64,000 bases of DNA from an uncultured beta proteobacterium (GCA_903869595.1 CAIPZV010000069.1:1-64000), one strand, 5' to 3'. Shown: positions 19,223-30,586, numbered from the stretch's first letter. Notes: a model not told the origin generated them from the letters alone. Numbers and translations are program-made.

Positions 19223-20908
19223 TTAAGCCCACTGCACCGGCTGATTCGCCGCGTACCAGGCGTCTAGCTTGGGTTCGATGGCTTTCTCGATATTGGCGCG
19301 CTTGATTTTCATGGTCGGGGTGAGCATGCCATTTTCGATTTGCCAGGGCTGCTCGGCCACCACCAGGAATTTGAGTTTTTCATAGTCGGCTACCTGGCTG
19401 TTGACTTCGGCCAGCAGCGCGGTCAGCGCGCTTTGTACCTCGGCGCGTACCGCCGCGTCTTTCTGGCGCGGGCGTATGTCCTCGGCCAACACCACGATGG
19501 CAAAGGCGGCCTCGTAGCTGGCACCCCCCACCAGCGACATTTCCACCAGCGGATGGTTGTTGATGCGGTTTTCGATGGGGGCGGGGGCGACATATTTGCC
19601 CTTGCTCGTTTTGAACAGCTCCTTCATGCGGCCTGTAATTTTGAGCTGGCCATCGGCGGCGAGCGAACCCAAATCGCCAGTGCGGAAAAAACCATCTTCG
19701 GTAAACGATTCGGCATCCAGATCGGGGCGTTTGTAATAGCCGACCAACTGCCCGGGCGACTTCACTAAGATTTCGCCTTCCGGGCTGATGCGCGCTTGTA
19801 CGCCTGGGTTGGCCACGCCAACATAGCCCGGCTCGCTAAAGCGCGGCGTGGCGGTGTGGGAGTAGGCGAAGTCCTCGGTCATGCCCAGCCCTTCGAGCAA
19901 TTGCAGTCCCAGGCTGCGGTACCAGCGGATGAGGTCAGCAGGCAGGGGTGCCGAGCCACTGAAGGCGGAAATCGTCTGGTCCAGGCCCAGGTTGGTGAGG
20001 ATTTTTTTAGCGATGATTTTTTTCAGAATCGGGATGCGCAGCAGTAAATCCAGCTTTTTCTGCGGCATCTTGGCAAACACCGCTTGTTGAAACTTCAGCC
20101 ACAAACGCGGCACGGATACAAAAATCGTGGGCCGGGCACGCTGCAAGTCGGATGCAAAGGTGTCTAGCGATTCAGCGAAAAAAACATGCAATTGGCCGCT
20201 GACAAAGCTGGCACATTCCACCACCGCGCGCTCAAACACATGCGCCAGGGGCAGGTAAGACAGCACGCGGTGGACTTGGTCATCGCCCAGGTTTTGCGAC
20301 ATGCTTTGCGCAACGGCTAGCTCGGTGGCTACGGTAATGCGCTCAAAACTGTGCATCACGCCCTTGGGCTGCCCGGTGGAGCCCGAGGTGTAAATCAGCA
20401 TGGCTAGGTCAGTGCCAGCGCGGTGCGGCTGGCCCTCCATGGGTACGCTGCGGGCGGTGATGGCGTCCCAGGTTTCGTAAGCGGTGGCGGGCGCCAGGGG
20501 AAAGGCGATGCGTGGCAGATTGGCCGGGACGCCGGGTTCTTGGTCGGGCCAGGTGTCTAGCTTGCCGACAAACAGCAGGCTGGCCTCGCTGTGTTCCAGC
20601 ACAAAACGGATGGTTTGGGCGCTTTCAGTGGGGAAAATGGCCACCGTGGTGTAACCGGCCATCCAAATGGCCAACTCGGTCATAAAGAAGTGGGCGCAGT
20701 TTTTGGACAGGATGCCAATACGCGCGCCCGGCGCAAAGCCCAGGGATTGCAAATGCGTGGCCATACGCCGCGCCTGGTCCAGGGTTTGGGCCCAGGTGTA
20801 GTCCGCTACGCGACCGCCGCCAAGGGGCTGGGTTAGATATACCTGCTGGGCGCGCTCTTTTTCGTGCTGGTAAACGTAGTCAAGTATGAGTTTGGCGGGA
20901 CTGGTCAT
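19223..20908 (-). CDS. long-chain acyl-CoA synthetase (AMP-binding)
   Basis: IYTSGSTGQPKGVMHS; GLGMTEDFAYS; FRTGDLGSLAADGQLKITGRMKELFKTSKGKYVAPAPIE. Confidence 0.93.
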   Translation of the reverse strand: MTSPAKLILDYVYQHEKERAQQVYLTQPLGGGRVADYTWAQTLDQARRMATHLQSLGFAPGARIGILSKNCAHFFMTELAIWMAGYTTVAIFPTESAQTIRFVLEHSEASLLFVGKLDTWPDQEPGVPANLPRIAFPLAPATAYETWDAITARSVPMEGQPHRAGTDLAMLIYTSGSTGQPKGVMHSFERITVATELAVAQSMSQNLGDDQVHRVLSYLPLAHVFERAVVECASFVSGQLHVFFAESLDTFASDLQRARPTIFVSVPRLWLKFQQAVFAKMPQKKLDLLLRIPILKKIIAKKILTNLGLDQTISAFSGSAPLPADLIRWYRSLGLQLLEGLGMTEDFAYSHTATPRFSEPGYVGVANPGVQARISPEGEILVKSPGQLVGYYKRPDLDAESFTEDGFFRTGDLGSLAADGQLKITGRMKELFKTSKGKYVAPAPIENRINNHPLVEMSLVGGASYEAAFAIVVLAEDIRPRQKDAAVRAEVQSALTALLAEVNSQVADYEKLKFLVVAEQPWQIENGMLTPTMKIKRANIEKAIEPKLDAWYAANQPVQWA

Positions 20909-21244
20909 AAGGGGTCTCCTTGGGGATTTTTTGACAATTCAAATTCATTCTAGGGTGAGTTTCGCGCAAGGCGAAAAAAGCCCCGATTATCAAAAGGCCC
21001 TGTAAACATTTCAATTAAATAAATTTATCTTATATAAAAAATATACAAAAATTGGCTATGATTTAAGCGATTCAGCAATGCCACCAGCCCCAACCACGGA
21101 GGACAGCCCCTCATGCCTTACCCGCCAAAGACTTTGCGTGGCACGTTTATTTGGCTCAAAAGCGGCTTATCAATACCTTTTGGACACGGCCCCCGGGCGT
21201 CGATCAGCAGACAAGGTATCCCCGCGCATCCATAGGGCGAAGCG

Positions 21245-21662
21245 ATGAATTTCTTTGAGCAACAAGCCCAGGCCCGCCAGCGTACTGTGTGGCTGGGGTA
21301 CGGCAGCGCAGCACATTCACTTGACTTTGTCCTACTTGGCCTACTGCGGCGCACGTGGACAAGCGCAGGCGGCGCACCAATCGTACCAATATGCGCTTGG
21401 CATAGTACCGGGTTTGCACTTGCGCGAGATGCTACCGCTGCAAGACTGCGAGCCGCAGGCGGTGCGGCGCAGCGTACTTGCGTTGGCAGGTTTGCGCCCT
21501 TTAGAAAAACAAAATTTTGTGACGGCGGTGCAGGCCTGCGCCATGCATGACGCGGTCGTTCACGTATCGGAGTGGGAGATTGTTCGCATCCTCTGTCAAT
21601 GTTTAGAAGTGCACTGCCCGCTAGCGCCGCCGGGCCTGAAAGTCGACCCCTTTATCAGCTAG
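21245..21662 (+). pseudogene. M48-type metallopeptidase relic with internal deletion
   Basis: Start MNFFEQQAQARQRT typical of M48 membrane peptidases in one frame; C-terminal ALAGLRPLEKQNFVTAVQACAMHDAVVHVSEWEIVRILCQCLEVHCPLAPP in another; no HEXXH between them. Confidence 0.65.
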
Positions 21663-21674
21663 AAAGGAAGTGGT

Positions 21675-22265
21675 ATGTCCGAAAAATTGATTATTCTTTT
21701 GCTCCTGGTCGGTGGTGTCCTGGTCTGGGCCGTCTTGGCTTACAACCAATTGGTGGCATTGCGCAATCGCTTTCAAAACGCGTTTGCGCAAATCGACGTG
21801 CAGCTTAAGCGCCGTTACGAGCTCATCCCTAATCTGGTGGAAAGCGCCAAAGCCTATATGGCCCACGAGCGCGGCGCATTGCAGGAAGTCATCGCTGCCC
21901 GCAATAGCGCCGATGCGGCCCGGCAAAGCGCCTCTAAGCAGCCCGAGAACGTGCAGGCGGTGCGCGCCCTTTCGCAGGCCGAAAGCGCCATGGGCGCGAC
22001 GCTGGGGCGGTTTATGGCCTTGGCAGAAGCCTACCCAGACCTCAAGGCCAACCAGACCATAGGCGACCTCATGGAGGAACTGGCCTCCACGGAAAACCGC
22101 GTCAGCTTTGCGCGCCAGGCATTTAACGACGCGGTGATGTTCTACAACACCGCCTGCCAAAGCTTCCCCTCCAACTTGATCGCCAGGCGCTACGCCTTTG
22201 GCCCGGCCGAGTTGCTGCAAATCGACAACCCCGAGGAGCGCAAGGCGGTACGGGTGGCGTTTTAA
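21675..22265 (+). CDS. lemA: LemA family protein
   Basis: YNQLVALRNRFQNAFAQIDVQLKRRYELIPNLVESAKAYMAHE. Confidence 0.93.
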   Translation: MSEKLIILLLLVGGVLVWAVLAYNQLVALRNRFQNAFAQIDVQLKRRYELIPNLVESAKAYMAHERGALQEVIAARNSADAARQSASKQPENVQAVRALSQAESAMGATLGRFMALAEAYPDLKANQTIGDLMEELASTENRVSFARQAFNDAVMFYNTACQSFPSNLIARRYAFGPAELLQIDNPEERKAVRVAF

Positions 22266-22302
22266 AAGGCCAGATGCTTAACGATTCTTTAGGAGCGAAA
22301 AA

Positions 22303-22872
22303 TTGACTGTATATGCCTCCCGACGCAGGCGCGTAGCTGCTTTGTTGATTGATTCAATCATTCTTGCGCCCAATTTGGTACTGCTTCTACTCATTTTTCT
22401 ATACCTTCCCACCTTGTTCGTCGTCGCCGGCCTCTACTTGTGCATGGTCCCGGCTATTTATTGGTCGGTAATGACCGTGCGCTCGGGCCAAACACTGGGC
22501 GCCCGTTGGATGGGCCTAAAGGTAATCCGTACTAATGGCGAATTACTTTCTTACCGTGCCGTATTTTTACGGGAGATAGCTACGGCTTCCAATAGCCTAT
22601 TGATTTGGCTGCAGGGACTATACCTAATAGGTTTGATGAGACGCCTCAAGCTCCCAGACTGGGGGCTGCAGAAAGCTTTCGACCTATCTTACGACTTCCC
22701 TAATTCGAGTTTAGATTTCGCGAACGAGACCTTGAACTGCTTTGCCTTGATGTCCTTGGCTTACACATTTTTGAATAAGAAAAAGCGGACCTTAGAAGAC
22801 TTTGTGGCTGGCTCGGTGGTAGTGGTGGTGGAGGTCAGTGATAGCGCTGGTGGGCCTGCTCTGGGCAAATAA
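22303..22872 (+). CDS. RDD-family membrane protein (TTG start)
   Basis: RRRVAALLIDSII...GQTLGARWMGLKVIRTNGELLSYRAVFLRE. Confidence 0.8.
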   Translation: MTVYASRRRRVAALLIDSIILAPNLVLLLLIFLYLPTLFVVAGLYLCMVPAIYWSVMTVRSGQTLGARWMGLKVIRTNGELLSYRAVFLREIATASNSLLIWLQGLYLIGLMRRLKLPDWGLQKAFDLSYDFPNSSLDFANETLNCFALMSLAYTFLNKKKRTLEDFVAGSVVVVVEVSDSAGGPALGK

Positions 22873-23004
22873 GACCCACGCGCCGGTTTTCCTGCATCAC
22901 GCTCTTCTTGGCCCTAAAAAAATGTTTTCAATTTATAGAAAATGGTTTATTCAATAGAATCAGACCCTATTCCCCATTTTTTGTTGGAAAACCTTTTCTA
23001 AGCG

Positions 23005-23256
23005 ATGATGGCTTTAATCCACACAACCTGTCTTTTTTCCGGCCGACTGGGCTTGCTTGGGCTGCTACTTGCCTTGGTGCTAGCGCAACCAGCCTTTGCC
23101 TACAAAACCGAGCGCGTCTGCGAAATGACCGAGCAAACCGCCAAAGCCAAGCCCCGAAAGGTGTGTAAAACCCTGCTGGTGATGACCGAAGCCGAAAAAG
23201 CGGCTACCGGTAAGCTCGAACCCAAGAAAGAGGAGAAAAAGGGCGGCCACCACTAG
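23005..23256 (+). CDS. small secreted Lys-rich protein of unknown function
   Basis: Signal-peptide-like N-terminus ending AFA; mature part with two Cys and EKKEEKKGGHH-type tail. Confidence 0.5.
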   Translation: MMALIHTTCLFSGRLGLLGLLLALVLAQPAFAYKTERVCEMTEQTAKAKPRKVCKTLLVMTEAEKAATGKLEPKKEEKKGGHH

Positions 23257-23287
23257 CCGTCTCGGGCCGCTGCCGGCGCTGCCCGGT

Positions 23288-25249
23288 TTAGCCCGCTGCC
23301 AGTGCCGCTTCCAGCGCAGCAGTGGCGCCCAGCCACTGGTCTTCTAAGGTTTGCAGTTCCTCGTTTATGGCTTTCAGCCGTTTCCCTAGCGAGGCAATTT
23401 CTTGCGGTGTGGGATTGGCGCTGATCTGGCTTTCCAGTTGGCTGCCTTCGGTGCTTAGGGACTGCATGCGCGCATCCAGCCTAGCAACCTCTTTTTCCCA
23501 TTTGCGTTTTTCCGCGGTCGCTGCCGGTAAGGGCTTGGTAATCGGCGCGGCTTTTGCCGAAGCCAGGGCTTTGTTGGCCTGCACCTGCTCTTGGCGCACG
23601 GCTTCGCGGGCACGCTTGGCCTCTTCTAGCAAATAGCGCTGGTAGTCGTCTAGGTCGCCGTCAAAGGGCGCGACGCCGCCGTGCGACACCATCCAAAACT
23701 CATCGCACACCGAGCGCAGCAGGGCCCGGTCATGGCTGACCAACATCACCGTGCCTTCAAACTCGTTGATCGCCATGCCCAGTGCCTCGCGCGTGGCCAA
23801 GTCCAGGTGGTTGGTGGGTTCGTCTAGCAGCAAAAGGTTGGGGCGTTGCCAAACGATCATGCACAGCACCAGCCGTGCTTTTTCGCCGCCGCTCATGCTG
23901 CCCACGGCTTGTTTGACCATGTCGCCGCTGAAGTTAAACGTGCCTAAAAAGCTGCGCAAGTCTTGCTCGCGGGTGGCCTGGCCGGCCAGTTTGGATTGGG
24001 CCGTCAGGTCTTTGACCAGACGGATCATGTGTTCCAGCGGCGTGTCGTTGGGGCGCAGCACGTCCAGTTCCTGCTGCGCAAAGTAGCCGATATTCAGACC
24101 CTTGCCTTCGGTCACTTCGCCGCCTATGGGCGCCAAGTCCCGCGCTACCGTTTTGACCAGCGTGGATTTGCCCTGGCCATTGGCGCCCAGGATGCCGATG
24201 CGCTGCCCGGCCAACACCGAGCGGCTGACGTTGCGCACGATGATGGTGGGGTCGGTGCCCGGCGCGGCGTCTTCGGGCGCGGGGTAACCAAAGCTGACGC
24301 CCGAGAGCGAGAGCATGGGGTTAGGCAAATTGGCCGGTTCTTTGAACTCGAAGCTGAAGTCAGCTTCGGCCAGAAGCGGCGCGATTTTCTCCATGCGGTC
24401 CAAGGCTTTGACGCGGCTTTGCGCTTGCTTGGCTTTGCTAGCCTTGGCCTTGAAGCGGGCAATAAATTTTTGTAGATGCGCTATTTTTTCTTGTTGCTTG
24501 GCGTAGCTGTTTTGCTGTAACTCCATTTGCTCGGCACGCATGTCTTCAAACTTGCTGTAATTACCGCCGTAGCGCATCAGCTTGCCGCCGTCGATATGCA
24601 AGGTGACATTGGTCACTGCGTCCAAGAATTCGCGGTCGTGGCTAATGACCAGCATGGTGCCTTCATAGCGCTTGAGCCACGCTTCTAGCCAGACCAGTGC
24701 GTCCAGGTCCAAGTGGTTGGTGGGCTCGTCCAGCAGCAGCAAATCCGAGGGGCACATCAGCGCGCGCGCCAGTTGCAAGCGCATGCGCCAGCCGCCGGAA
24801 AAACTGTTTACTGGGCGTTCCAGTTCGGTGGTTTTAAAGCCCAGGCCCAAAATCAAAGCCTGCGCGCGCGAGGGCGCATCGTGCTCACCGGCGTCGTGCA
24901 GCGCCATATAGGCGTTTGCCATGCGGTCGCCATCGTCACCGGCTTCGGCAGCTTGCACCTCGGCGCGGGCGGCGCACAACATCGTGTCCCCCTCAATGAC
25001 AAACTCGGTGGCGCTTTGGCTGGTCTCGGGCATGTCCTGCGCCACTTGGCCCATGCGCCATTGAGCGGGGATGTAGTACTCGCCCGCGTCTTCGTGTAAG
25101 AGGCCGGTAAACAAAGCAAACAGCGAGGACTTGCCCGCGCCATTGCGCCCGACCAGGCCGACTTTTTCGCCGGGGTTGATGGTGACCGAAGCGTGTTCGA
25201 GTAAGACCTTGGCGCTACGGCGCAAGGTGACGTTTTTTAAAGTAATCAT
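23288..25249 (-). CDS. ABC-F family ATPase
   Basis: Two ATPase domains (GRNGAGKSSL, GANGQGKSTLVK; two LLLDEPTNHLD); no membrane domain. Confidence 0.95.
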   Translation of the reverse strand: MITLKNVTLRRSAKVLLEHASVTINPGEKVGLVGRNGAGKSSLFALFTGLLHEDAGEYYIPAQWRMGQVAQDMPETSQSATEFVIEGDTMLCAARAEVQAAEAGDDGDRMANAYMALHDAGEHDAPSRAQALILGLGFKTTELERPVNSFSGGWRMRLQLARALMCPSDLLLLDEPTNHLDLDALVWLEAWLKRYEGTMLVISHDREFLDAVTNVTLHIDGGKLMRYGGNYSKFEDMRAEQMELQQNSYAKQQEKIAHLQKFIARFKAKASKAKQAQSRVKALDRMEKIAPLLAEADFSFEFKEPANLPNPMLSLSGVSFGYPAPEDAAPGTDPTIIVRNVSRSVLAGQRIGILGANGQGKSTLVKTVARDLAPIGGEVTEGKGLNIGYFAQQELDVLRPNDTPLEHMIRLVKDLTAQSKLAGQATREQDLRSFLGTFNFSGDMVKQAVGSMSGGEKARLVLCMIVWQRPNLLLLDEPTNHLDLATREALGMAINEFEGTVMLVSHDRALLRSVCDEFWMVSHGGVAPFDGDLDDYQRYLLEEAKRAREAVRQEQVQANKALASAKAAPITKPLPAATAEKRKWEKEVARLDARMQSLSTEGSQLESQISANPTPQEIASLGKRLKAINEELQTLEDQWLGATAALEAALAAG

Positions 25250-26151
25250 GCAAGAAGCGATTCGCGGGTGAGCAGCAAGACCTGGTCTTCCCCCGCACTG
25301 GTGGGCAGCCACACCGCTGCTAAGGCGGGGAAGGCGGCTTCAAAAAAAGCGCGCTCGTTGCCGATTTCCAGCACGAGCACGCCTTGGGGATGGAGATGCT
25401 GCGGCGCATCGCGCAGCAGGCGACGCACAAAGTCCATGCCATCGCGCCCGCCGTCGGCGTTGCCGTCCAGCGCCAGCGCCGGTTCGGCACGAAATTCGGG
25501 GGGCAGCGCGGCCATGCTGTCGGCATTGACATAGGGCGGGTTACACAGCAGCAGGTCAAAAGGCCCCAGCGCCTGCAAAGCCGGGGCTTCCAAGCCGTCC
25601 GATGGCAGCAGCGTGATGCGCGCTTGCAGACCGTGTTGCGCCACGTTGATGGCTGCTACCTCCAGCGCGTCTTGCGAGAGGTCGCTGGCGCAGACCACCG
25701 TGTCCGGATACACATGGGCCGCGATGATGGCCAGGCTGCCGTTGCCGGTACACAAGTCCAGCACCTGGCGCGTGCCTTCGTGCAGAAAATAGTCGATGCC
25801 GCCATCGACCAATAACTCAGCAATCAGCGAGCGTGGCACGATCACGCGCTCATCCACATAAAACGCGTAGCCTTGCAGCCACGCTTGGCGCGTGAGGTAG
25901 GCGGCCGGTTTGCGGGTGCTAATGCGCTGCGCGATCAGCGCTTCGCAGGCGCTTTGCTGCTCTGGCGTCAAAGCAGCTGGGGCTTGGGGGCCGTCTAGCG
26001 GCGTGTCGAGCTGCGTGTCCAAGGGCAACCCCAATTGCCACAAGACCAGCCAGGCAGCTTCGTCAAAGGCGTTGTCCGTACCATGACCGAAAGCGACTGA
26101 GGCGGCTTGGAGTTGGCGGGCGCAGTGTTCGACCAGTTCGCGCAGCGTCAT
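25246..26151 (-). CDS. prmB: 50S ribosomal protein L3 N(5)-glutamine methyltransferase
   Basis: [59 protein letters not shown]. Confidence 0.92.
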   Translation of the reverse strand: MTLRELVEHCARQLQAASVAFGHGTDNAFDEAAWLVLWQLGLPLDTQLDTPLDGPQAPAALTPEQQSACEALIAQRISTRKPAAYLTRQAWLQGYAFYVDERVIVPRSLIAELLVDGGIDYFLHEGTRQVLDLCTGNGSLAIIAAHVYPDTVVCASDLSQDALEVAAINVAQHGLQARITLLPSDGLEAPALQALGPFDLLLCNPPYVNADSMAALPPEFRAEPALALDGNADGGRDGMDFVRRLLRDAPQHLHPQGVLVLEIGNERAFFEAAFPALAAVWLPTSAGEDQVLLLTRESLLA

Positions 26152-27332
26152 GCCAGCGCCAGCGCGTGCAGGCGCTCCAGTACCCGACGGTAAATATTTT
26201 TCAGCGGCTCGATGTCGGCCAGCGCCACATGCTCATTGATTTTGTGGATGGTGGCATTGGGCGGACCCAGTTCAACCACTTGCGGGCAGATTTGCGCAAT
26301 AAAGCGCCCGTCACTGGTGCCGCCGGTGGTCGATAACTGGGTGTCAATCCCGGTTTCGTCTTTAATTGCTTGTGTCACCGCTTCTACCAAAGCGCCCGGC
26401 GTAGTCAGAAAGGGCAGGCCACCAATCGTCCAGGCCACGTCGTATTCCAGGCTATGGCGGTTGAGCACCGCGCACAAGCGCTGTTGCAGGGATTCGGGGC
26501 TGGACTCGGTACAAAAGCGGAAGTTGAAATCCACCACCACCTGGCCGGGAATCACATTGCTGGCGCCGGTGCCGCCGTGGATATTGCTCACCTGCCAACT
26601 CGTTGGCTGGAAAAAGGCATTGCCTGCGTCCCAGCGCACCGCTACCAATTCGGCCAGCGCGGGTGCCAGCCGGTGAATGGGGTTGTCGGCTAATTGCGGA
26701 TATGCGATATGGCCTTGCACGCCATGCACCGTTAGCTTACCGCTCATGGTGCCGCGCCGGCCGTTTTTGATCATGTCCCCAGTGCGCTCTACCGATGTGG
26801 GCTCCCCCACGATGCAATAGTCCAGCACCTCGCCGCGCGCTTGCAGTTGCTGGCAGACCACCACGGTGCCATCCAGCGCCGGGCCTTCTTCGTCGCTGGT
26901 AATCAGCAAGGCAATGTTGAGCGCGGCATCGGGTTGCTGCGCCACAAATTCTTCAATCGCCACCACAAACGCCGCCAGCGAGGTTTTCATATCGCTGGCG
27001 CCACGGCCATAGAGCTTGCCGTCGCGGTGGCTGGGGCTAAAGGGTGGGCTGTCCCACTGCGCCAAAGGCCCGGTAGGTACGACATCGGTGTGGCCTGCAA
27101 ACACCAGCGTCTTGGGTGCTTTCGCAGCGCTGTGGGTGGCAGCGCGTTTAGCCCATAAATTGGTGACGCGGAAGTCGGCCGGACCGCTCTCTATGGTTTC
27201 GCACACAAAGCCTAGCGGCGCCAGGCGCGCTGCCATCAAGGCCTGGCATCCGCCGTCCGAAGGCGTGGGTGAGGGCATGCTGAGCAATTGCTCGGTCAGC
27301 CGCAAGGTGGCATGGGTATCAAGGACGGCCAT
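26148..27332 (-). CDS. dapE: succinyl-diaminopimelate desuccinylase
   Basis: [25 protein letters not shown]...[16 protein letters not shown]...[10 protein letters not shown]. Confidence 0.95.
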   Translation of the reverse strand: MAVLDTHATLRLTEQLLSMPSPTPSDGGCQALMAARLAPLGFVCETIESGPADFRVTNLWAKRAATHSAAKAPKTLVFAGHTDVVPTGPLAQWDSPPFSPSHRDGKLYGRGASDMKTSLAAFVVAIEEFVAQQPDAALNIALLITSDEEGPALDGTVVVCQQLQARGEVLDYCIVGEPTSVERTGDMIKNGRRGTMSGKLTVHGVQGHIAYPQLADNPIHRLAPALAELVAVRWDAGNAFFQPTSWQVSNIHGGTGASNVIPGQVVVDFNFRFCTESSPESLQQRLCAVLNRHSLEYDVAWTIGGLPFLTTPGALVEAVTQAIKDETGIDTQLSTTGGTSDGRFIAQICPQVVELGPPNATIHKINEHVALADIEPLKNIYRRVLERLHALALA

Positions 27333-28510
27333 CAGGACTTGATTGAAAGCGTAATTGGCGAACTTGCCTTGTCGGCAGACCCGGCTACACCCGTGCCGGC
27401 ATCTTTTGAATCTACAAAGCGGGAGGATCCCCAAACCGGCATGACGGAATTACCCAACACATTGCTCAAGGCGTTTTCATCTTTATCAAAAACCACGCCT
27501 TGCGATAGTAGGCGATCTGCGTCGTGTCTGAATGATAGGCTGCCGGGGTAATAGGAGATATCCATGTGGTCTAACTCTGCGAACGCGCCACGGGCAATGA
27601 TCTCCCCGCTCGTGTGCCCGTTGACCAAGATCTCGCACAAGGCGGCGCGCTGACCTTGCTTGGTGCGCGCGAGTCTTTGCACGACAACCGCCTTGAGGCA
27701 TTGGCTCAGTTGGGTTTGAGCAGCAGGGCGATCTGCAGCCGGGAAAACTTGCACCAGGCGATTGAGCGTTTGCCCGGCACTGGTGCCGTTCATGGTGATT
27801 ACGCAAAGCATGCCATCCTGAGCAAGCTGGAGAGCGGCGCGCGCGCTTGCGGCATCATGGATTTCGCTGATAAACACGACGTCACAAGCCCGTTTGGCTG
27901 CCCCTTCGAAGGCGCTGTCCCAGCTCGCCGTATCCGTGCCTATGCCAATTTGGTTAACGACGCATTTTTTGGGCTCTATTTGATATTCGATGGGCTGCTC
28001 TAAGGTCAGGATGTGCCCAGAAGTTTGCCGGTTGCGATAGTCGAGAAGGGCGGCCGCCGTACTCGTCTTGCCAGTACCGGCGCCGCCGCTTATCACCAGC
28101 AAACCAGTCTTCGCCATCGCCAAATCACGCAGTGCCGGCGCGAGTTGGCCGGTTTCTAAATGTGGCACTTGCGCGGCAATAGGTCGCAATGTGAGCGAGA
28201 GAAATCCACGTTGAAAAAATGCATTGACACGAAATTGCCCTATGTCGTCAAGCGTTACAACGCAATGCAGTTGATCCGGCGCTTGCAGCGCTTGTGCTCG
28301 CTGTGTGCCCACAAGCAAAGCCAATAACTGGACGATATCCGAAGCACCGAGGACCTTGCTGCTGGCAGGAACGCATATACCGTGGAGGCGAACCACCGGT
28401 AAGCTGTTGGCACTGAGGTACAGGTCCGAGCCGTTTTTCTGCACCAACAGGCGCAGCAAACGATCCAGCCCTTCTCGAGGCGCAGGAAATGCCGGTTCAG
28501 CGTTCGTCAT
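27332..28510 (-). CDS. divergent PilT/PilU-family ATPase
   Basis: Walker [32 protein letters not shown]; atypical Walker B/His-box region [12 protein letters not shown]...ITMNGTS. Confidence 0.88.
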   Translation of the reverse strand: MTNAEPAFPAPREGLDRLLRLLVQKNGSDLYLSANSLPVVRLHGICVPASSKVLGASDIVQLLALLVGTQRAQALQAPDQLHCVVTLDDIGQFRVNAFFQRGFLSLTLRPIAAQVPHLETGQLAPALRDLAMAKTGLLVISGGAGTGKTSTAAALLDYRNRQTSGHILTLEQPIEYQIEPKKCVVNQIGIGTDTASWDSAFEGAAKRACDVVFISEIHDAASARAALQLAQDGMLCVITMNGTSAGQTLNRLVQVFPAADRPAAQTQLSQCLKAVVVQRLARTKQGQRAALCEILVNGHTSGEIIARGAFAELDHMDISYYPGSLSFRHDADRLLSQGVVFDKDENALSNVLGNSVMPVWGSSRFVDSKDAGTGVAGSADKASSPITLSIKS

Positions 28511-28515
28511 AGATG

Positions 28516-29340
28516 TCAGTCACGCAGCAATTCATTGAGCGAAGTCTTGGCGCGGGTTTGCGCATCCACGCGCTTGACGATGACGGCGCAGTACAAGCTG
28601 TACTTGCCATCGCTGCTTGGCAGATTGCCCGAGACCACCACCGAACCGGAAGGAATGCGGCCATAGCTCACTTCACCCGTGGCGCGGTCGTAAATTTTGG
28701 TGCTTTGGCCGATATATACGCCCATGGAAATCACCGAGTTTTCTTCCACGATCACGCCTTCGACTACTTCGGAGCGGGCGCCGATAAAGCAGTTGTCTTC
28801 GATGATGGTGGGGCCTGCTTGCATGGGTTCGAGCACGCCGCCGATACCGACGCCGCCGCTCAGGTGCACGTTTTTGCCGATCTGTGCGCATGAGCCTACG
28901 GTCGCCCAGGTATCAACCATGGTGCCCTCATCGACATAGGCGCCGATGTTGACGTACGAGGGCATCAAAATCGCGCCCTTGCCGATGTAGCTGCCACGGC
29001 GGGCCACCGCAGGTGGCACCACGCGCACGCCAGCGGCTTTCATGCCCGCTTCGTCCATGTGCGCAAACTTGGTTTGCACTTTGTCGTAAAAGCCCAAATC
29101 GCCCGCTTTGATCACGCTGTTGTCTTTCAGGCGAAAGCTCAGCAAAACGGCTTTCTTAATCCACTGGTGCGTAGTCCACTGGCCCACGCTTTGGCGTGTT
29201 GCGACGCGCAGGCTGCCGTTATTGAGTTGGCTTATCACGTGTTCCACCGCATCGCGCACTTCTTGCGGGGCGGAGGTGGACGAAATATTGGCACGGTCTT
29301 CCCATGCAGCGTCCAAAATAGTTTGAAGTTGTTGTGTCAT
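28516..29340 (-). CDS. dapD: 2,3,4,5-tetrahydropyridine-2,6-dicarboxylate N-succinyltransferase
   Basis: Left-handed beta-helix; [52 protein letters not shown]. Confidence 0.96.
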   Translation of the reverse strand: MTQQLQTILDAAWEDRANISSTSAPQEVRDAVEHVISQLNNGSLRVATRQSVGQWTTHQWIKKAVLLSFRLKDNSVIKAGDLGFYDKVQTKFAHMDEAGMKAAGVRVVPPAVARRGSYIGKGAILMPSYVNIGAYVDEGTMVDTWATVGSCAQIGKNVHLSGGVGIGGVLEPMQAGPTIIEDNCFIGARSEVVEGVIVEENSVISMGVYIGQSTKIYDRATGEVSYGRIPSGSVVVSGNLPSSDGKYSLYCAVIVKRVDAQTRAKTSLNELLRD

Positions 29341-29371
29341 AAAAAGGCTTTCGGTTCGGAGCTATTGGTAA

Positions 29372-30586
29372 TTAGGTTTTCGCTTTTGGGGTGCCGCGTA
29401 CAAAGGCTGCAATGCGGTGCGCGGCTTCTAGGCATTCGGCAGTTTGCGCCACCAGCGCCATGCGCACATAGCCCGCACCGGGGTTGTGGCCCTGCGCGCT
29501 GCGCGCCAGGTAGCTGCCGGGCAAAACCGTCACATTGTAGGCAGCGTAGAGCGCACGGGCGAAGTCCTCGTCGCTGCCCTGCACCTTGGCCCAGAGGTAA
29601 AAACCGGCGTCGGGCAAGCGCACATCTAGCACCTCGGCCAGCACCGGCGTTACCGCATGGAATTTTTCGCGGTACAGGGCGCGGTTTTCTACGACATGCG
29701 TTTCGTCCTGCCAGGCTGCGATGCTGGCGCTTTGAACGACCGGGCTCATGGCGCTGCCGTGGTAGGTGCGGTAGCGCAAAAACTGCGCCATCAGCGCCGC
29801 GTCCCCCGCACAAAAACCGCTGCGCATGCCCGGCACATTGCTGCGTTTGGACAAGCTGGTGAAAGCCACCAAATTTTTAAAGTCTGCGCGGCCTAACTGT
29901 GCCGCCGCTTCCAAGCCACCCAGCGGCGGTGTGTCACGGAAATAAATTTCGCTGTAGCACTCGTCTGATGCGATCACAAAGCCGTGGCGGTCGCTCAAAT
30001 CGAGTAGAGTTTTCCATTCCGCAATCGGCATCACCGCGCCAGCCGGGTTGCCGGGGCTGCATACAAATAGCAATTGCGTACGTGCCCAAATGTCGTCGGG
30101 CACCGAGGCCCAGTCCTGGGCGAAATTGCGCTCGGGCACGGAGGCCACGTAATAGGGCTCCGCCCCGGCCAGCAAGGCCGCGCCTTCGTAAATTTGGTAG
30201 AAAGGATTGGGGCAGAGCACCAGGGGTTTGGGCTGGCCGGGTGTGCTGGAGACGACGGTTTGTGCCAATGCAAACAAGGCCTCGCGCGAACCATTGACCG
30301 GCAAAATTTGGTCGCTCGCGCGCACCGCCAACTGGTAGCGTTGTTGCAGCCAGTGGGCGATGGCCTCGCGCAAAGCCGCTTCGCCAGCGGTGCCCGGATA
30401 AGCGGCCAAACCGGTGCCTTCGATGGCTTTGCAATAAGCTTGCTTGATGAGTTCGGGCGTGGCGTGGCGGGGTTCGCCGATGCCCAAACTGATAGGGCTG
30501 TAATTTGCGTCAGGCGTGATGCCACTAAAAAGTTGCCGCAAGCGTTCAAACGGATAGGCGTGGAGCAGCGGCAAATGCACATTCAT
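29372..30586 (-). CDS. dapC: succinyldiaminopimelate transaminase (PLP class I/II)
   Basis: ISLGIGEPRHATPELI; SDECYSEIYF; SLSKRSNVPGMRSGF. Confidence 0.92.
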   Translation of the reverse strand: MNVHLPLLHAYPFERLRQLFSGITPDANYSPISLGIGEPRHATPELIKQAYCKAIEGTGLAAYPGTAGEAALREAIAHWLQQRYQLAVRASDQILPVNGSREALFALAQTVVSSTPGQPKPLVLCPNPFYQIYEGAALLAGAEPYYVASVPERNFAQDWASVPDDIWARTQLLFVCSPGNPAGAVMPIAEWKTLLDLSDRHGFVIASDECYSEIYFRDTPPLGGLEAAAQLGRADFKNLVAFTSLSKRSNVPGMRSGFCAGDAALMAQFLRYRTYHGSAMSPVVQSASIAAWQDETHVVENRALYREKFHAVTPVLAEVLDVRLPDAGFYLWAKVQGSDEDFARALYAAYNVTVLPGSYLARSAQGHNPGAGYVRMALVAQTAECLEAAHRIAAFVRGTPKAKT

